From Defluviitaleaceae bacterium (lineage in GTDB: Bacteria; Bacillota; Clostridia; Lachnospirales; WRAX01), in the NCBI GenBank assembly GCA_009780415.1, contig WRAC01000018.1, forward strand, positions 1-44,542: 44,542 nt of DNA, given 5' to 3'. This document shows positions 24,247-32,892 of this stretch, one piece after another. How positions within the stretch are numbered: the stretch's first letter is position 1; each line of letters begins with the position of its first letter. The position numbers and the translations under genes are program-made. Below the pieces are notes generated by a model. The model ran no database searches. It saw only the letters and a program-made list of their open reading frames with translations, and had not been told where the DNA came from.

Positions 24247-25013
24247 TTTCGCAGCCCTTCCCAAATTTTCAAGGAATCCGCCATATATCGGGCAACATCC
24301 ATTTCATATACGTCCTCAAGCAGGCCGGCTGTTAAAACATCGGAGGTTCGCCCACAAGCTTGTATTCCGCCGTCTTTCAGAATCATTATGTTATCACTAA
24401 GCCGCATGGCCAGGTTTAAATCATGCAGAACCCCAACCACGGCACGGTTTTCTTGCATTGACCACTTTTTCAGATATTCGACAAGCTCAAATTGATATTT
24501 TAGGTCAAGGTGGTTTGTCGGTTCATCCAGCAGGATTATTTCAGGGTCCTGCGCCAATGTCCGCGCCAAGAATACCCTTTGAAGCTGCCCGCCCGATAAC
24601 TTGGTTATTTCCTTATCTTTCTCATTTATAAGGTCAACGGCTTCTAAACATCGCAATACAAATTCCTTATCTCTATCAGAAGGCAGCTTTAATAAACTCT
24701 CGCTTATATGCGGATACCGCCCCATCATAACCGTGTCATATACGGAATACGTAAAATAAATCCCGGCGGTTTGGCTTAACATGGCTACTTTGCGGGCGAT
24801 TTCCTTTTGCTTCATTTTACGAATGTCTTTTCCGTTTATCTCAATTTCGCCACTGAACGCCAATAATTTCGCCACCGTTTTAAGAAGCGTTGTCTTTCCG
24901 CACCCATTTGGCCCGATTATTAACAGATTCTCATTTTTATTTATATCAACCGTAATATTTTTTATTACATCCGCGCCGCCATATCCGGCGCTTACGTTTT
25001 TAAGCGCCAGCAC
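24243..25013 (-). CDS. corrinoid/iron-siderophore-type ABC importer ATPase (BtuD/FecE-like)
   Basis: A 256-residue importer ATPase. Walker A is GPNGCGKT, signature LSGGQLQR, Walker B EIILLDEPTNHLD, H-loop VLHDLN. The FecE/BtuD class is shown by the segment between Q-loop and signature, VYDTVMMGRYPH. I chose the GTG at 25013, which has a perfect GGGAGG site seven bases upstream, instead of the longer frame to 25121 that overlaps the permease gene. B12 riboswitch control points to corrinoid as cargo. Confidence 0.87.
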   Translation of the reverse strand: MLALKNVSAGYGGADVIKNITVDINKNENLLIIGPNGCGKTTLLKTVAKLLAFSGEIEINGKDIRKMKQKEIARKVAMLSQTAGIYFTYSVYDTVMMGRYPHISESLLKLPSDRDKEFVLRCLEAVDLINEKDKEITKLSGGQLQRVFLARTLAQDPEIILLDEPTNHLDLKYQFELVEYLKKWSMQENRAVVGVLHDLNLAMRLSDNIMILKDGGIQACGRTSDVLTAGLLEDVYEMDVARYMADSLKIWEGLRK

Positions 25014-26025
25014 TTTTTTTCCTCCCGCCAAAATAAATATATGCAAAGAAAGGCGCTCCGATAATGGCTGTAACCGCTCCAACCGGTAAATCGACAGGCG
25101 CCGTAACCGTCCTTGCCGCAAGGTCAGCCGCCACCATAAATGTGCCGCCTATAACGGCGGACATGGGAATCACATAACGGTGCGCCGCTCCGAACAGCTT
25201 GCGCACAATATGCGGGGCAAACAAATCCACAAACCCGACCACTCCAACAAACGCAATGGTGCTTCCGGTTAAAGCGGCTGCCGATATAAGAAGCATCAAC
25301 TTTACGGATTTTATCTTGACGCCTGCGGTATGCGCCTGTTCCTCGCCAAAGGTCATAACGTCCAATTCCCATTTGAAACGGGATATTATTAAGACACCAA
25401 TAACAGCAGCCGGCGCAAGGATAGTCACAGGCGTCCAACCCCTTGCGTTAAAGCTGCCCATTTGCCATAAAATCATCCGCTGCGTGCCTTCGCGGAAAAA
25501 GGTGAACATCAGCGTTGTTATGGCGTTGATAAAGAGGGAAAATACCATCCCGGTCAGGATAATTGTATGGTTCTCCATACGGGTGTCAAGCCTTGAGGAT
25601 ATACCCATAACCAAAAGGATGGTGCCTAGGCCAAATGTAAAACCTAAAATGGGAAGGGTCATCATCGGTATTAACGGCAGCGAAAACCCCAAAAATATAA
25701 CAAATGAAGCGCCGAGTGATGCCCCCGATGAAACGCCCAGTGTATAAGACGATGCAAGGGGATTTCGTAATACCGACTGCATTACAGCACCGCTTACCGA
25801 TAGAGCCGCGCCCGCGCAAAAAGCCAGCAGCACCCGGGGCAGACGCGAGCTCCAAACAATTGCCGTATGAGCAGGCGCAACGCGTTCCGGCAATTCCGCC
25901 CCGAAAATATTATGCGCCAGTATGCGCAGCACATCGGTTGGCGGTATATACACGCTGCCAATGGCGATGCCTAAAACAATCGCAATAAAAGCCGCACATA
26001 CCGCCACGGTTATTTTTATTCTCAT
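25000..26025 (-). CDS. FecCD-family ABC importer permease (BtuC-like)
   Basis: A 341-residue membrane protein with about ten hydrophobic helices. Family marks include LPRVLLAFCAGAALSVSGAVMQSVLRNPLASSYTLGVSSGA near the N-terminus and FVGVVGFVDLFAPHIVRKLFGA later, which forms the ATPase contact. FecCD permeases import corrinoids, haem or siderophores. It overlaps the binding-protein gene upstream by ATGA and the ATPase downstream by 14 bases. Confidence 0.88.
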   Translation of the reverse strand: MRIKITVAVCAAFIAIVLGIAIGSVYIPPTDVLRILAHNIFGAELPERVAPAHTAIVWSSRLPRVLLAFCAGAALSVSGAVMQSVLRNPLASSYTLGVSSGASLGASFVIFLGFSLPLIPMMTLPILGFTFGLGTILLVMGISSRLDTRMENHTIILTGMVFSLFINAITTLMFTFFREGTQRMILWQMGSFNARGWTPVTILAPAAVIGVLIISRFKWELDVMTFGEEQAHTAGVKIKSVKLMLLISAAALTGSTIAFVGVVGFVDLFAPHIVRKLFGAAHRYVIPMSAVIGGTFMVAADLAARTVTAPVDLPVGAVTAIIGAPFFAYIYFGGRKKSAGA

Positions 26026-26975
26026 TGATGGGGATTGGGGAACAACTCAGGATAAACCGCGCTTGCTATCTCCCTTAAAGCCCTGACGATATTGTGGCTT
26101 GGGCGGTTGCTGGAATTTGCGTCGATATAGAATACATCGCCATTTTGGACGGCGGTGACGGCATCCCATCCTGGCCTGTCCGTAATATCCGCAATCGGGT
26201 CGGGAAGGAAATTTGTTGAGGTGAGGATTACGTCAGGGTTTAATACCAAAAGCATTTCGTCCGAAACGCCAAGCCATCCTTCATGGTTCGCAAAAACATT
26301 TACCGCGCCCGCCAATTCAATCATTTCGTTCAGGAATATGCCAGTACCGAAGCTGTACATCCATGGCGCAGGGGATATTTCAAAATATACGGTTCTTTCT
26401 TCAGTTACTTTTTCAGCAATTTGGCGTACATTATCAATTTCCGCTTCCATTTCCGCGATGATTTCTTCGCCCCGCTCCTGCGCGTCCATTACCGCCGCGA
26501 TAAAGCTTATATCCAGGATTATATCCGCTATGCTGGCACTGATAGGCATATAAACCACAGCCGTACCCAAATCCGAAACCAGTTGCAGCTGATCGTCCCC
26601 GTGCACTCTGGTCATTCCTGTTATAAAAATGATATCAGGCTGTAAATTAATAATGAACTCAACATCAAGGGACATCATATCAAGTACGGAGATTCCTTCG
26701 GCGATACCCTCAACATCGCTTGAAAACATGTCCGTTGAGATTATTTGGCCGCCAAATCCCAAATCAACAAGAATCTCCGTGTTTGAAGGGCCGATGGAAA
26801 TAATTGTTTCGATAATCTCCGGCAAGTAAACGGTATAGCCTTCGCGGTCAACGATGGGGCGGCGCGCAATTATTTCAGCTTCTGGAAGTGCTGCCCGTGA
26901 TGCCTCGCTGGTACAAGCCGATAAAGCTGTCAGCATAAAGAGTAAGGTTAAAAATATAGTGACGCTCTTCTTCAT
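26022..26975 (-). CDS. corrinoid-type ABC importer substrate-binding lipoprotein (BtuF-like)
   Basis: A 317-residue lipoprotein with an N-terminal signal peptide and lipobox LSAC, so it is anchored outside the membrane. The TroA/BtuF-type two-lobe fold is indicated by ETIISIGPSNTEILVDLGFGG, LQPDIIFITG and LVLNPDVILTS. It would deliver substrate to the adjacent permease. It lies 12 bases after the phosphatase gene within the cobalamin operon, which makes corrinoid the likely ligand. Confidence 0.87.
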   Translation of the reverse strand: MKKSVTIFLTLLFMLTALSACTSEASRAALPEAEIIARRPIVDREGYTVYLPEIIETIISIGPSNTEILVDLGFGGQIISTDMFSSDVEGIAEGISVLDMMSLDVEFIINLQPDIIFITGMTRVHGDDQLQLVSDLGTAVVYMPISASIADIILDISFIAAVMDAQERGEEIIAEMEAEIDNVRQIAEKVTEERTVYFEISPAPWMYSFGTGIFLNEMIELAGAVNVFANHEGWLGVSDEMLLVLNPDVILTSTNFLPDPIADITDRPGWDAVTAVQNGDVFYIDANSSNRPSHNIVRALREIASAVYPELFPNPHQ

Positions 26976-26987
26976 TTGCTTCTCTCC

Positions 26988-27563
26988 TCATATTGGTTTA
27001 TATAGTTTAAGCCTTTCCGAAACGTTGTCATACAAGAGAGTATATCCGCGTCCCGGTTCTGGCTGCCACTCATAAAAATTCCTTTCTCCCGGCATAAGCC
27101 TTTCCATAATGGAAACAATCACGCCGCCATGGCATATAATTACCGCGTCTTTTTCTGCTTTATTAATGATTTGATTAAATCCGTCAGCAACCCGTCGCTC
27201 AAACATCATTTTGCTATCTCCATCCGGACATTTTACATCACCGGTCAAATCGGTTATCCATGCTTGATAATCGGCGTCTTCTTTCAGTTCCTCGTAGCTT
27301 TTCATTTCAAACAAACCAAAATCAAACTCAGTAATTTGGGGAATAACCATACTTTCCACATAGCCGTAAATTATTTCCAGTGTCTGCTCAGCCCGTAGAA
27401 GCCCGCTTGTAAAGAGCATATCAGCGGACGGGTAAACACCTTGTTCTTTCAACCGTATGATTTCAACCCTGCCATTTTCGGATAACGGTAAATCAGTACT
27501 GCCGCAGTAGAGCCGTTTTTCGTTGGCAAGGGTTTTTCCGTGGCGGATTAAATGGATTTCCAT
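26988..27563 (-). CDS. cobC: histidine phosphatase, alpha-ribazole phosphatase (CobC)-like
   Basis: A 191-residue phosphoglycerate-mutase-fold phosphatase. The N-terminal LIRHGKT holds the phosphorylated His; CGSTDLPLSENGR and ICHGGV are further family motifs. In the cobalamin lower-loop pathway, CobC removes phosphate from alpha-ribazole phosphate or cobalamin phosphate. The assignment rests on the operon position. It overlaps the preceding short CobU-like gene by one base. Confidence 0.82.
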   Translation of the reverse strand: MEIHLIRHGKTLANEKRLYCGSTDLPLSENGRVEIIRLKEQGVYPSADMLFTSGLLRAEQTLEIIYGYVESMVIPQITEFDFGLFEMKSYEELKEDADYQAWITDLTGDVKCPDGDSKMMFERRVADGFNQIINKAEKDAVIICHGGVIVSIMERLMPGERNFYEWQPEPGRGYTLLYDNVSERLKLYKPI

Positions 27564-27889
27564 TATTTCAGCCTTGTAGGTATACCGCAGAACATCCGGA
27601 CAACCTCATCGCTTTCTTTTGAAAGTATCGCCAAAACGCGCCCCAATTCCTCACGCCATTTCCGCGCCGCAGCGTCAACAGGTACCACCCCGCAGGATAT
27701 GTCGTCACAGATAATCACCTTATCCGCGTATTCCGGCAAAGATATCTTAATATTTTCAACAGCATCAATACCGTTTTTAACCATTTCCAATACCTTTAAG
27801 TGAAATTCCGTAATTATTTCCATTCCGGCATACCGCTCACAGGCATATTCCGTTTTCCCCTGATAAGCTCCGCCAAAAACTAATATCAT
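27563..27889 (-). CDS. short CobU-like nucleotide-binding protein
   Basis: A 108-residue protein that begins with MILVFGGAYQGKT, a CobU-type P-loop, and ends with a CobU-like C-terminus: CDDISCGVVPVDAAARKWREELG and VRMFCGIPTRLK. The central part of CobU, with the guanylylated His and the helix after it, is absent. The neighbouring 28666-29226 gene has the opposite pattern, with a good centre and an altered C-terminal part. I chose the ATG at 27889 after GGGGGGTT. It may be a regulatory or complementing subunit (inference). Confidence 0.72.
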   Translation of the reverse strand: MILVFGGAYQGKTEYACERYAGMEIITEFHLKVLEMVKNGIDAVENIKISLPEYADKVIICDDISCGVVPVDAAARKWREELGRVLAILSKESDEVVRMFCGIPTRLK

Positions 27890-27917
27890 ATCATAACCCC
27901 CCATTCGTTTGACTTTG

Positions 27918-28691
27918 TCAAACGGCTTGCAAAACAGACAAAGCGATAATACCGCACAACTCACCGATTACCATCGAATACCCAAGCAAATCCCCAGATA
28001 CGCCTTTGAAGCTTTTATATACCACCCTCATAGCGGCGGCGTATCCTAAAACAACAGCGGCGGACACTATCAACCCGGAAACCCCGGCATACAGGAATGA
28101 CAGAACAACCGCGGCCGCCGCGGCGCCAACGGCAAAAACCTTACCCTTTGAGCTTTTGGTTTTCGCAATCATCGCCGCGTAATTACTTCCCGGTATATGG
28201 CGTAAAACAAGGACGGACAAAGCGGAGCAGCTTCTGGAAAGGACACAGGTACTTATTAATAATGCTAAGTACTTTGCGTTTTCCGCCACCGTATACATAG
28301 CCGCGAATTGTAATAAAACTATAATCACAAGCATGATAACGGCAAACGCGCCAACAGTCGGGTCTTTAAGTATCCTCAGTTTATCTTCCGGATTACGGCG
28401 CGAAAGATGCGCGTCGCTGGTGTCCATAAATCCGTCCAGATGGATAAACCCGGCAGCAACGAACGGAATCAACGCCAAACAAGCCGCGGCCAGCATTAAC
28501 GGAAGATTTAAAGCGGTAAGCAGCAAGCCCGCCGCCCACCACACCGCCCCAATAAGCAGCCCTACCAACGGCAGGGAAGCGACCATCACAGACACCAATT
28601 CCTCATCCCAAATATGAAAGGGCAAAGGAATCCCGCAAAACATCCCCAACGACATATAAAAGCCTCTAAGACAACGTTTTATAAAGTTCAT
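27918..28691 (-). CDS. cobS: adenosylcobinamide-GDP ribazoletransferase (cobalamin synthase)
   Basis: A 257-residue integral membrane enzyme that joins adenosylcobinamide-GDP and alpha-ribazole to give cobalamin. The catalytic block GFIHLDGFMDTSDAHLSRRNPEDKLRILKDPTVGAFAV, with its Asp residues, is well conserved, as is the N-terminal MSLGMFCGIPLP. Hydrophobic helices fill the rest. I chose the ATG at 28691; the longer frame to 28820 runs into cobU. It overlaps cobU by 26 bases. Confidence 0.9.
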   Translation of the reverse strand: MNFIKRCLRGFYMSLGMFCGIPLPFHIWDEELVSVMVASLPLVGLLIGAVWWAAGLLLTALNLPLMLAAACLALIPFVAAGFIHLDGFMDTSDAHLSRRNPEDKLRILKDPTVGAFAVIMLVIIVLLQFAAMYTVAENAKYLALLISTCVLSRSCSALSVLVLRHIPGSNYAAMIAKTKSSKGKVFAVGAAAAAVVLSFLYAGVSGLIVSAAVVLGYAAAMRVVYKSFKGVSGDLLGYSMVIGELCGIIALSVLQAV

Positions 28692-29226
28692 TAAATTTAC
28701 CGCCGCCTTTGTGTATAATAACGTTAGTAAATGCAACCTCAATAACAACATCACACAATTTTGCCAGATATTTGTCGATTCCGGCAAGCGATTCCCTGTA
28801 TTTCTCCGTAAGCGGGTCATAGATTACCGCATCGCTGTAGATATAATCGGAAACAATCACAATATCTTCAATATTCTTTAAAAGCTGCGAAAACCCGTTG
28901 ATTATTTTATCAGCCGCGTTTTCGTTTACAGAGCCATCAGGCAGGAACATTTCATTTGCCAAAAGAGCCGTAACGCTGTCCAGAAGAAAAGAGCCTCTTG
29001 AATCCGATTTATTCAAGATTTCCTCAATACACACAGGTTGTTCAATCGTTAAGAATCCCCAATTTTCTCGCTCAGCCCGATGCCTTACTATACGCTCGTC
29101 ATCCTCGCTGTCAACAGGCTTCATTGTTGCAACATAGTACAAAAACCCCATATTCTGTGCTTTTGCTAAGTGCTGCGCGTAGAATGACTTTCCGTTTTTG
29201 CAGCCTCCCGAAACAAAAATCCTCAT
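28666..29226 (-). CDS. cobU: adenosylcobinamide kinase/guanylyltransferase
   Basis: A 186-residue enzyme that phosphorylates adenosylcobinamide and then transfers GMP to it. SGGCKNGKS is the P-loop; YVATMKPVDSEDDERIVRHRAERENW carries the region of the guanylylated His; LLDSVTALLANEM is the next conserved strand. The C-terminal part differs from canonical CobU (VSDYIYSDAV in place of VSNEVG). The start overlaps the cobT stop as ATGA. Confidence 0.87.
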   Translation of the reverse strand: MRIFVSGGCKNGKSFYAQHLAKAQNMGFLYYVATMKPVDSEDDERIVRHRAERENWGFLTIEQPVCIEEILNKSDSRGSFLLDSVTALLANEMFLPDGSVNENAADKIINGFSQLLKNIEDIVIVSDYIYSDAVIYDPLTEKYRESLAGIDKYLAKLCDVVIEVAFTNVIIHKGGGKFNELYKTLS

Positions 29227-30329
29227 TCCCCTATACCCCTTGAAACGGTAAAATTATCACCGCCCTTAACCTCGTTTACATATTCCTCACCGATTGCCGC
29301 CTGCTCAAAAGTTCCCATGTTTTTTATCATAGCGCAAGCCGCGTCAATTACCGCGAACATGATGGGGCAGCCGCTCCCTTCCCCAAGCCGCATGCTTAAA
29401 TTCAAACACGGTTCAATTCCAAGCGCTTTTGCCGCGTGAGAAAATCCTTGCTCATATGAAGCATGGGAAGCAATCATATAATCCTTTGCCAAGGGGCAAA
29501 TCCTTGCGGCCGCAAGAGCCGCGACCATTGAGATAAACCCGTCGATAACAACAGGAACGCGCATCACGGCACCGCCGATATAAACACCGGCGAGGGCCGC
29601 TATGTCAAATCCGCCAACTTTGGCGAGAACGCCTATGGGATCCGAAGGATCAGGCTTGTTATTCAACACAGCCATCCGCACCACTTCAACCTTGCGTTTA
29701 TATGCGTCTTCCCTAAGCCCCGCGCCTTTTCCGGCGGCTTGCTCGGCAGGTATTCCAGTCAATGCGCATAAAACCGCGGCTGACGTTGTTGTATTTCCAA
29801 TGCCCATCTCACCCGCGCCTATGAGCTTATATCCGTTCTTAACCGTTTCCATGGCAATTTCAATGCCGGTAAGAATAGCTTGCTCAGCTTCATCGCGGGT
29901 CATGGCGTCCCCTTTTGCGATATTAAAAGTAGATTTCCGGATTTTCTTATTATTAATAAGGGGATGGTTAATATCCGCGTTTACGCCCATATCAACCACA
30001 ATCAAATCGGCGTTAAACTGCTTCGCCAAAACGGAAACGCCCGTGATTCCCTTCAAAAAATTGAGCGTCATCATATGCGTTACCGATTGCGGCGCGCTCG
30101 CCACGCCCTCATCAACAACGCCGTTATCCGAAGCCATGATAACCACGCAGCGTTTGCTTACGTCATAAATCATTTCGCCGCCGATGCCTGTCAATTGTAC
30201 GGCTATTTCTTCCAATTTACCCAAGCTCCCCGGAGGCTTTACCAAGCCGTCAACCCTTACCCGCGCTTTTTCCATTGCCAAGGTGTCAAGCCCTTTAACT
30301 TGCGATATGTACGTATCTAACATCTTCAA
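29223..30329 (-). CDS. cobT: nicotinate-nucleotide-dimethylbenzimidazole phosphoribosyltransferase
   Basis: A 368-residue enzyme activating the lower-ligand base (such as dimethylbenzimidazole) to its ribotide. KPPGSLGKLEEIA at the N-terminus, GEMGIGNTTTSAAVL in the middle and the catalytic-Glu motif RLGEGSGCPIMF at the C-terminus are all present. The start is TTG at 30329, with GGGGAGGG at good spacing; an ATG six bases later is an alternative. It is the first gene after the riboswitch and terminator. Confidence 0.93.
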   Translation of the reverse strand: MKMLDTYISQVKGLDTLAMEKARVRVDGLVKPPGSLGKLEEIAVQLTGIGGEMIYDVSKRCVVIMASDNGVVDEGVASAPQSVTHMMTLNFLKGITGVSVLAKQFNADLIVVDMGVNADINHPLINNKKIRKSTFNIAKGDAMTRDEAEQAILTGIEIAMETVKNGYKLIGAGEMGIGNTTTSAAVLCALTGIPAEQAAGKGAGLREDAYKRKVEVVRMAVLNNKPDPSDPIGVLAKVGGFDIAALAGVYIGGAVMRVPVVIDGFISMVAALAAARICPLAKDYMIASHASYEQGFSHAAKALGIEPCLNLSMRLGEGSGCPIMFAVIDAACAMIKNMGTFEQAAIGEEYVNEVKGGDNFTVSRGIGE

Positions 30330-30353
30330 CTATACACGCCCTCCCCATGCCGA

Positions 30354-30401
30354 TAAATAAAAAATCCTTGTTCAAAGCGGAATTCCGCCAAGAACAAGGA
30401 T
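30354..30401 (-). terminator. riboswitch expression-platform terminator
   Basis: On the minus strand ATCCTTGTTC pairs with GAACAAGGAT (30392-30401 and 30364-30373), enclosing the palindrome GCGGAATTCCGC, and the stem is followed by TTTTTTATTTAT. It lies between the B12 aptamer and cobT, so it is the likely OFF-state terminator. Confidence 0.85.
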
Positions 30402-30504
30402 ATATACATCAAGACAAAATCACAAAGCAAAAGCGTACCCAGTCTTTCGCCGCATGCTTCCAGTCTCTAGCACATAGCCCTCCATTCTCTGTGGAGCCGC
30501 TACG

Positions 30505-30705
30505 ATACGGTGCAAAACCGCAAAATGAGGCAGGTCTTCCGACTTAGACTTAACCTGGGAATTCGCCTTCTCAAACATCAACTCATTCAATGGCTTTTGA
30601 ATTCCCAGTCTCTAGATTCTTATACCTAGATTGTCAACACGGCAGCAGGACTGTTCAGGATTCCAACCTGATTCCCTATTATCGCGTATATAATACGCGC
30701 ACCTT
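30505..30705 (-). promoter_or_regulatory. cobalamin riboswitch
   Basis: Read on the minus strand, the aptamer begins AATAGGGAATCAGGTTGG and AATCCTGAACAGTCCTG, matching the conserved 5' half of the B12 riboswitch. The hallmark AGTCGGAAGACCTGCC follows near the 3' end. A closing P1 helix pairs GGTGC (30699-30703) with GCACC (30509-30513). With the terminator downstream it would shut off the cobT operon when adenosylcobalamin-type ligand is abundant. It belongs to the set with the classical GGTG/AATCC core. Confidence 0.9.
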
Positions 30706-30722
30706 CATTTATTATTCGACTA

Positions 30723-30818
30723 CTATAGAATTATATCGTATTTTGCGGTTTTGTCAAGATATTTATTATCCAGGTACTCCCGCAATTCATGGAAACCGGA
30801 TGTGTTTGATTTATACAT
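30723..30818 (-). CDS. possible small ORF (31 aa) upstream of riboswitch
   Basis: A 31-codon minus-strand ORF with a strong AAGGGAGG site before its ATG at 30818. The product is hydrophilic, with HELREYLDNKYLDKTAKYD. It overlaps the riboswitch promoter, and its stop lies just after the -10 box. A TATAAT box occurs further upstream around 30860-30866. It may be real or a decayed gene end; no family is recognised. Confidence 0.35.
   Translation of the reverse strand: MYKSNTSGFHELREYLDNKYLDKTAKYDIIL
30730..30757 (-). promoter_or_regulatory. promoter of the B12 riboswitch operon
   Basis: On the minus strand TTGACA (30752-30757), a 16-bp spacer and consensus TATAAT (30730-30735), about 25 bases before the aptamer. 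Confidence 0.75.
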
Positions 30819-30886
30819 TTTTGCCTCCCTTGGTTCATATTTTTAGTCAATACTGCATGATTATATCACAGCCGTCAAAATATGTC

Positions 30887-30951
30887 TTGACAAAAATGAC
30901 AGTTTGGATTAATATTGAAAATATTACTATACACGTTAGCTAAACATGTTT
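30887..30951 (+). promoter_or_regulatory. promoter and palindromic candidate operator of sugar importer operon
   Basis: TTGACA (30887-30892), a 17-bp spacer and TAATAT (30910-30915). About 27 bases downstream of the -10 box is the perfect palindrome AAACATGTTT (30942-30951), preceded by GTTAGCTAAAC. These are possible repressor sites for the LacI-type protein encoded at 37620, but this is inference. Confidence 0.55.
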
Positions 30952-30974
30952 CGTTAAGCGGAGGGCGGCGGCAT

Positions 30975-31898
30975 ATGCGTACGGGTAAGAAAAAATCCTA
31001 CTGGAAGATTTTTTTGAAGAACAAGGAGCTGCTTTTATTAACACTGCCTGCGCTTGTCTATTTTGCCGTTTTCCACTATCTGCCTATGGGCGGAATTTAT
31101 ATAGCTTTTACAAACTACAGGTTTGTTGACGGTATCTTTGGCAGCGAATTCGTTGGTCTAAGGTGGTTCCGTATTTTTTTCCAGGGCGATCTCTTCCGCG
31201 TAACAAGGAATACTGTTTTGTACAGTATGGCCTTTATCGTTTTATCATTGGTAACAGCCGTATTTACCGCCATTCTGATGAGCGGTCTGAAAAGCAGAAA
31301 AGGAGTAAAGGTCTATCAAACCACCATGATCCTGCCTAATTTCATGTCGTGGATTGTCGTATCCCTTGTGCTTTATGTTTTCCTAGACCCCGCTTACGGT
31401 TTTATCAACAGCATCCACCTCTCGTTGGGATATGAGGACATAAATTGGTACGCAAATCCCGGTTACTGGCCGTTTATCCTTACTTTTATGAACATATGGA
31501 AGAGCGTGGGAATGGGATGCGTCATGTATTACGCCGCCATGATGGGCATCGACCCCTCCCTGTACGAGGCCGCCACTATTGACGGCGCCGGAAAAATGGG
31601 GAGGCTGCGCTACATAACCCTTCCCGCGCTGGTACCGCTTATGACGATATTGACGATCCTTGCCATGGGCAACTTGTTCCGGGGCGATTTCGGGCTGTTC
31701 TTTTCGCTGCCCCGCGATGTGGGTATGCTCTATTCCACTACGGATGTGCTGGACACTTATATTTTCCGGGGCCTGCGGGCCGGCAGGTTCAGCCTGAACA
31801 CGGCGGCGGGCCTGTTGCAATCGGTGATGGGTTTTATAATGGTTGTTGTCACTAACCTTATCGTTAAAAAAATAAACCCGGAAAATTCATTATTTTAA
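30975..31898 (+). CDS. carbohydrate ABC importer permease (LplB-like)
   Basis: A 307-residue MalF-type permease with six hydrophobic segments. The EAA loop is YEAATIDGAGKMGRLRYITLPALVP near the C-terminal third, the contact for the ATPase. FLKNKELLLLTLPALVYFAVFHYLPMGGIYIAF at the N-terminus is typical of the polysaccharide permease LplB/YteP group. I chose the ATG at 30975 after GGAGGGCGG. No ATPase gene is present; such importers commonly share a genomic MsmK-type ATPase. Confidence 0.88.
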   Translation: MRTGKKKSYWKIFLKNKELLLLTLPALVYFAVFHYLPMGGIYIAFTNYRFVDGIFGSEFVGLRWFRIFFQGDLFRVTRNTVLYSMAFIVLSLVTAVFTAILMSGLKSRKGVKVYQTTMILPNFMSWIVVSLVLYVFLDPAYGFINSIHLSLGYEDINWYANPGYWPFILTFMNIWKSVGMGCVMYYAAMMGIDPSLYEAATIDGAGKMGRLRYITLPALVPLMTILTILAMGNLFRGDFGLFFSLPRDVGMLYSTTDVLDTYIFRGLRAGRFSLNTAAGLLQSVMGFIMVVVTNLIVKKINPENSLF

Positions 31899-31945
31899 TC
31901 CGCGGCGTATCCTTATACCCACCCAACAGGACAGGAGGAATCTAA

Positions 31946-32839
31946 ATGGTCGAAAACAAAAAGCAAGCCAGAGTAGAGCAAATCCTTCTAAACGGTTATT
32001 TTTTCATCTGCTGCCTGTTTTTTGTTATACCCATGCTGCTGGTTATAACCTCCTCCTTTACCAATGACAACGAAATCAGGTTGTATGGCTATTCGCTTTT
32101 ACCGCGTGAGTGGTCGCTGGAATCGTACAGGGCCATCTTCAGGATACCGCAGAGGATGTTTGACGCGTACATAATCACCGCTTTTACTTCTATCGTAGGC
32201 ACAATTATGTCGGTAACCGTTATGGCTCTGGTGGCCTATCCCCTATCCCGCCGGGATTTCGCGTACCGCAAAGCCATCACATTCTTCATCTTCTTCACTT
32301 TACTTTTCAGCGGCGGCCTTATTCCCAGCTATATCATGAATACGCAAATCTTGAAATTGGATGACACTATATGGATTTATCTGCTGCTGCACCTGGCAAA
32401 CGCGTGGCATATAATCATCATTCGCACGTTCTTCCAGCAGCTTCCTTACGAACTGATTGAATCCGCAAAAATGGACGGCGCGAAGGAGCTTCGGATTTTC
32501 TTTGCCATTATAGTCCCGTTATCCAAACCGGTGCTTGCCACAATCGCCCTTTTCGTCCTGCTGGGCAGATGGAACGAATGGATGATCACGCTGGTATATA
32601 TACGCAGCGAAAGGCTGTATACCTTGCAGTTTATATTGCAACGGCTCCTTTTACAGGCCGAGTTCGCCAGGAGCTATATGCTGAACGTACCGGGCATTAT
32701 GATCGATTCCCGCGCGCTGCCCACGCTAAGCATGCGTTACGCCATGACCGTTATCGCGGCCGGCCCCATGCTGCTTGTATTCCCCTTCTTCCAGAAATAT
32801 TTTACCAGAGGCCTAACCATCGGCGCCATTAAAGGCTGA
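31946..32839 (+). CDS. carbohydrate ABC importer permease (LplC/YtcP-like)
   Basis: A 297-residue MalG-type partner permease. The EAA loop is ELIESAKMDGAKELRIFFAIIVPLSKP. The C-terminus FFQKYFTRGLTIGAIKG is highly typical of the LplC/YtcP group. The ATG at 31946 follows ACAGGAGGAAT. It forms the membrane channel together with the preceding protein. Confidence 0.9.
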   Translation: MVENKKQARVEQILLNGYFFICCLFFVIPMLLVITSSFTNDNEIRLYGYSLLPREWSLESYRAIFRIPQRMFDAYIITAFTSIVGTIMSVTVMALVAYPLSRRDFAYRKAITFFIFFTLLFSGGLIPSYIMNTQILKLDDTIWIYLLLHLANAWHIIIIRTFFQQLPYELIESAKMDGAKELRIFFAIIVPLSKPVLATIALFVLLGRWNEWMITLVYIRSERLYTLQFILQRLLLQAEFARSYMLNVPGIMIDSRALPTLSMRYAMTVIAAGPMLLVFPFFQKYFTRGLTIGAIKG

Positions 32840-32846
32840 TGTGTAG

Positions 32847-32865
32847 GGGCGGTCTGTGACCGCCC
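32847..32865. repeat. small intergenic palindrome (GGGCGGTC type)
   Basis: GGGCGGTC-TGT-GACCGCCC, a perfect 8-bp stem between permease and binding-protein genes. A related stem, GGGCGAAC-CGT-GTTCGCTC, occurs at 36410-36434. It may set relative expression or be a scattered repeat. Confidence 0.55.
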
Positions 32866-32892
32866 GAATATAATTTTAAAGGAGAGAGAAGT

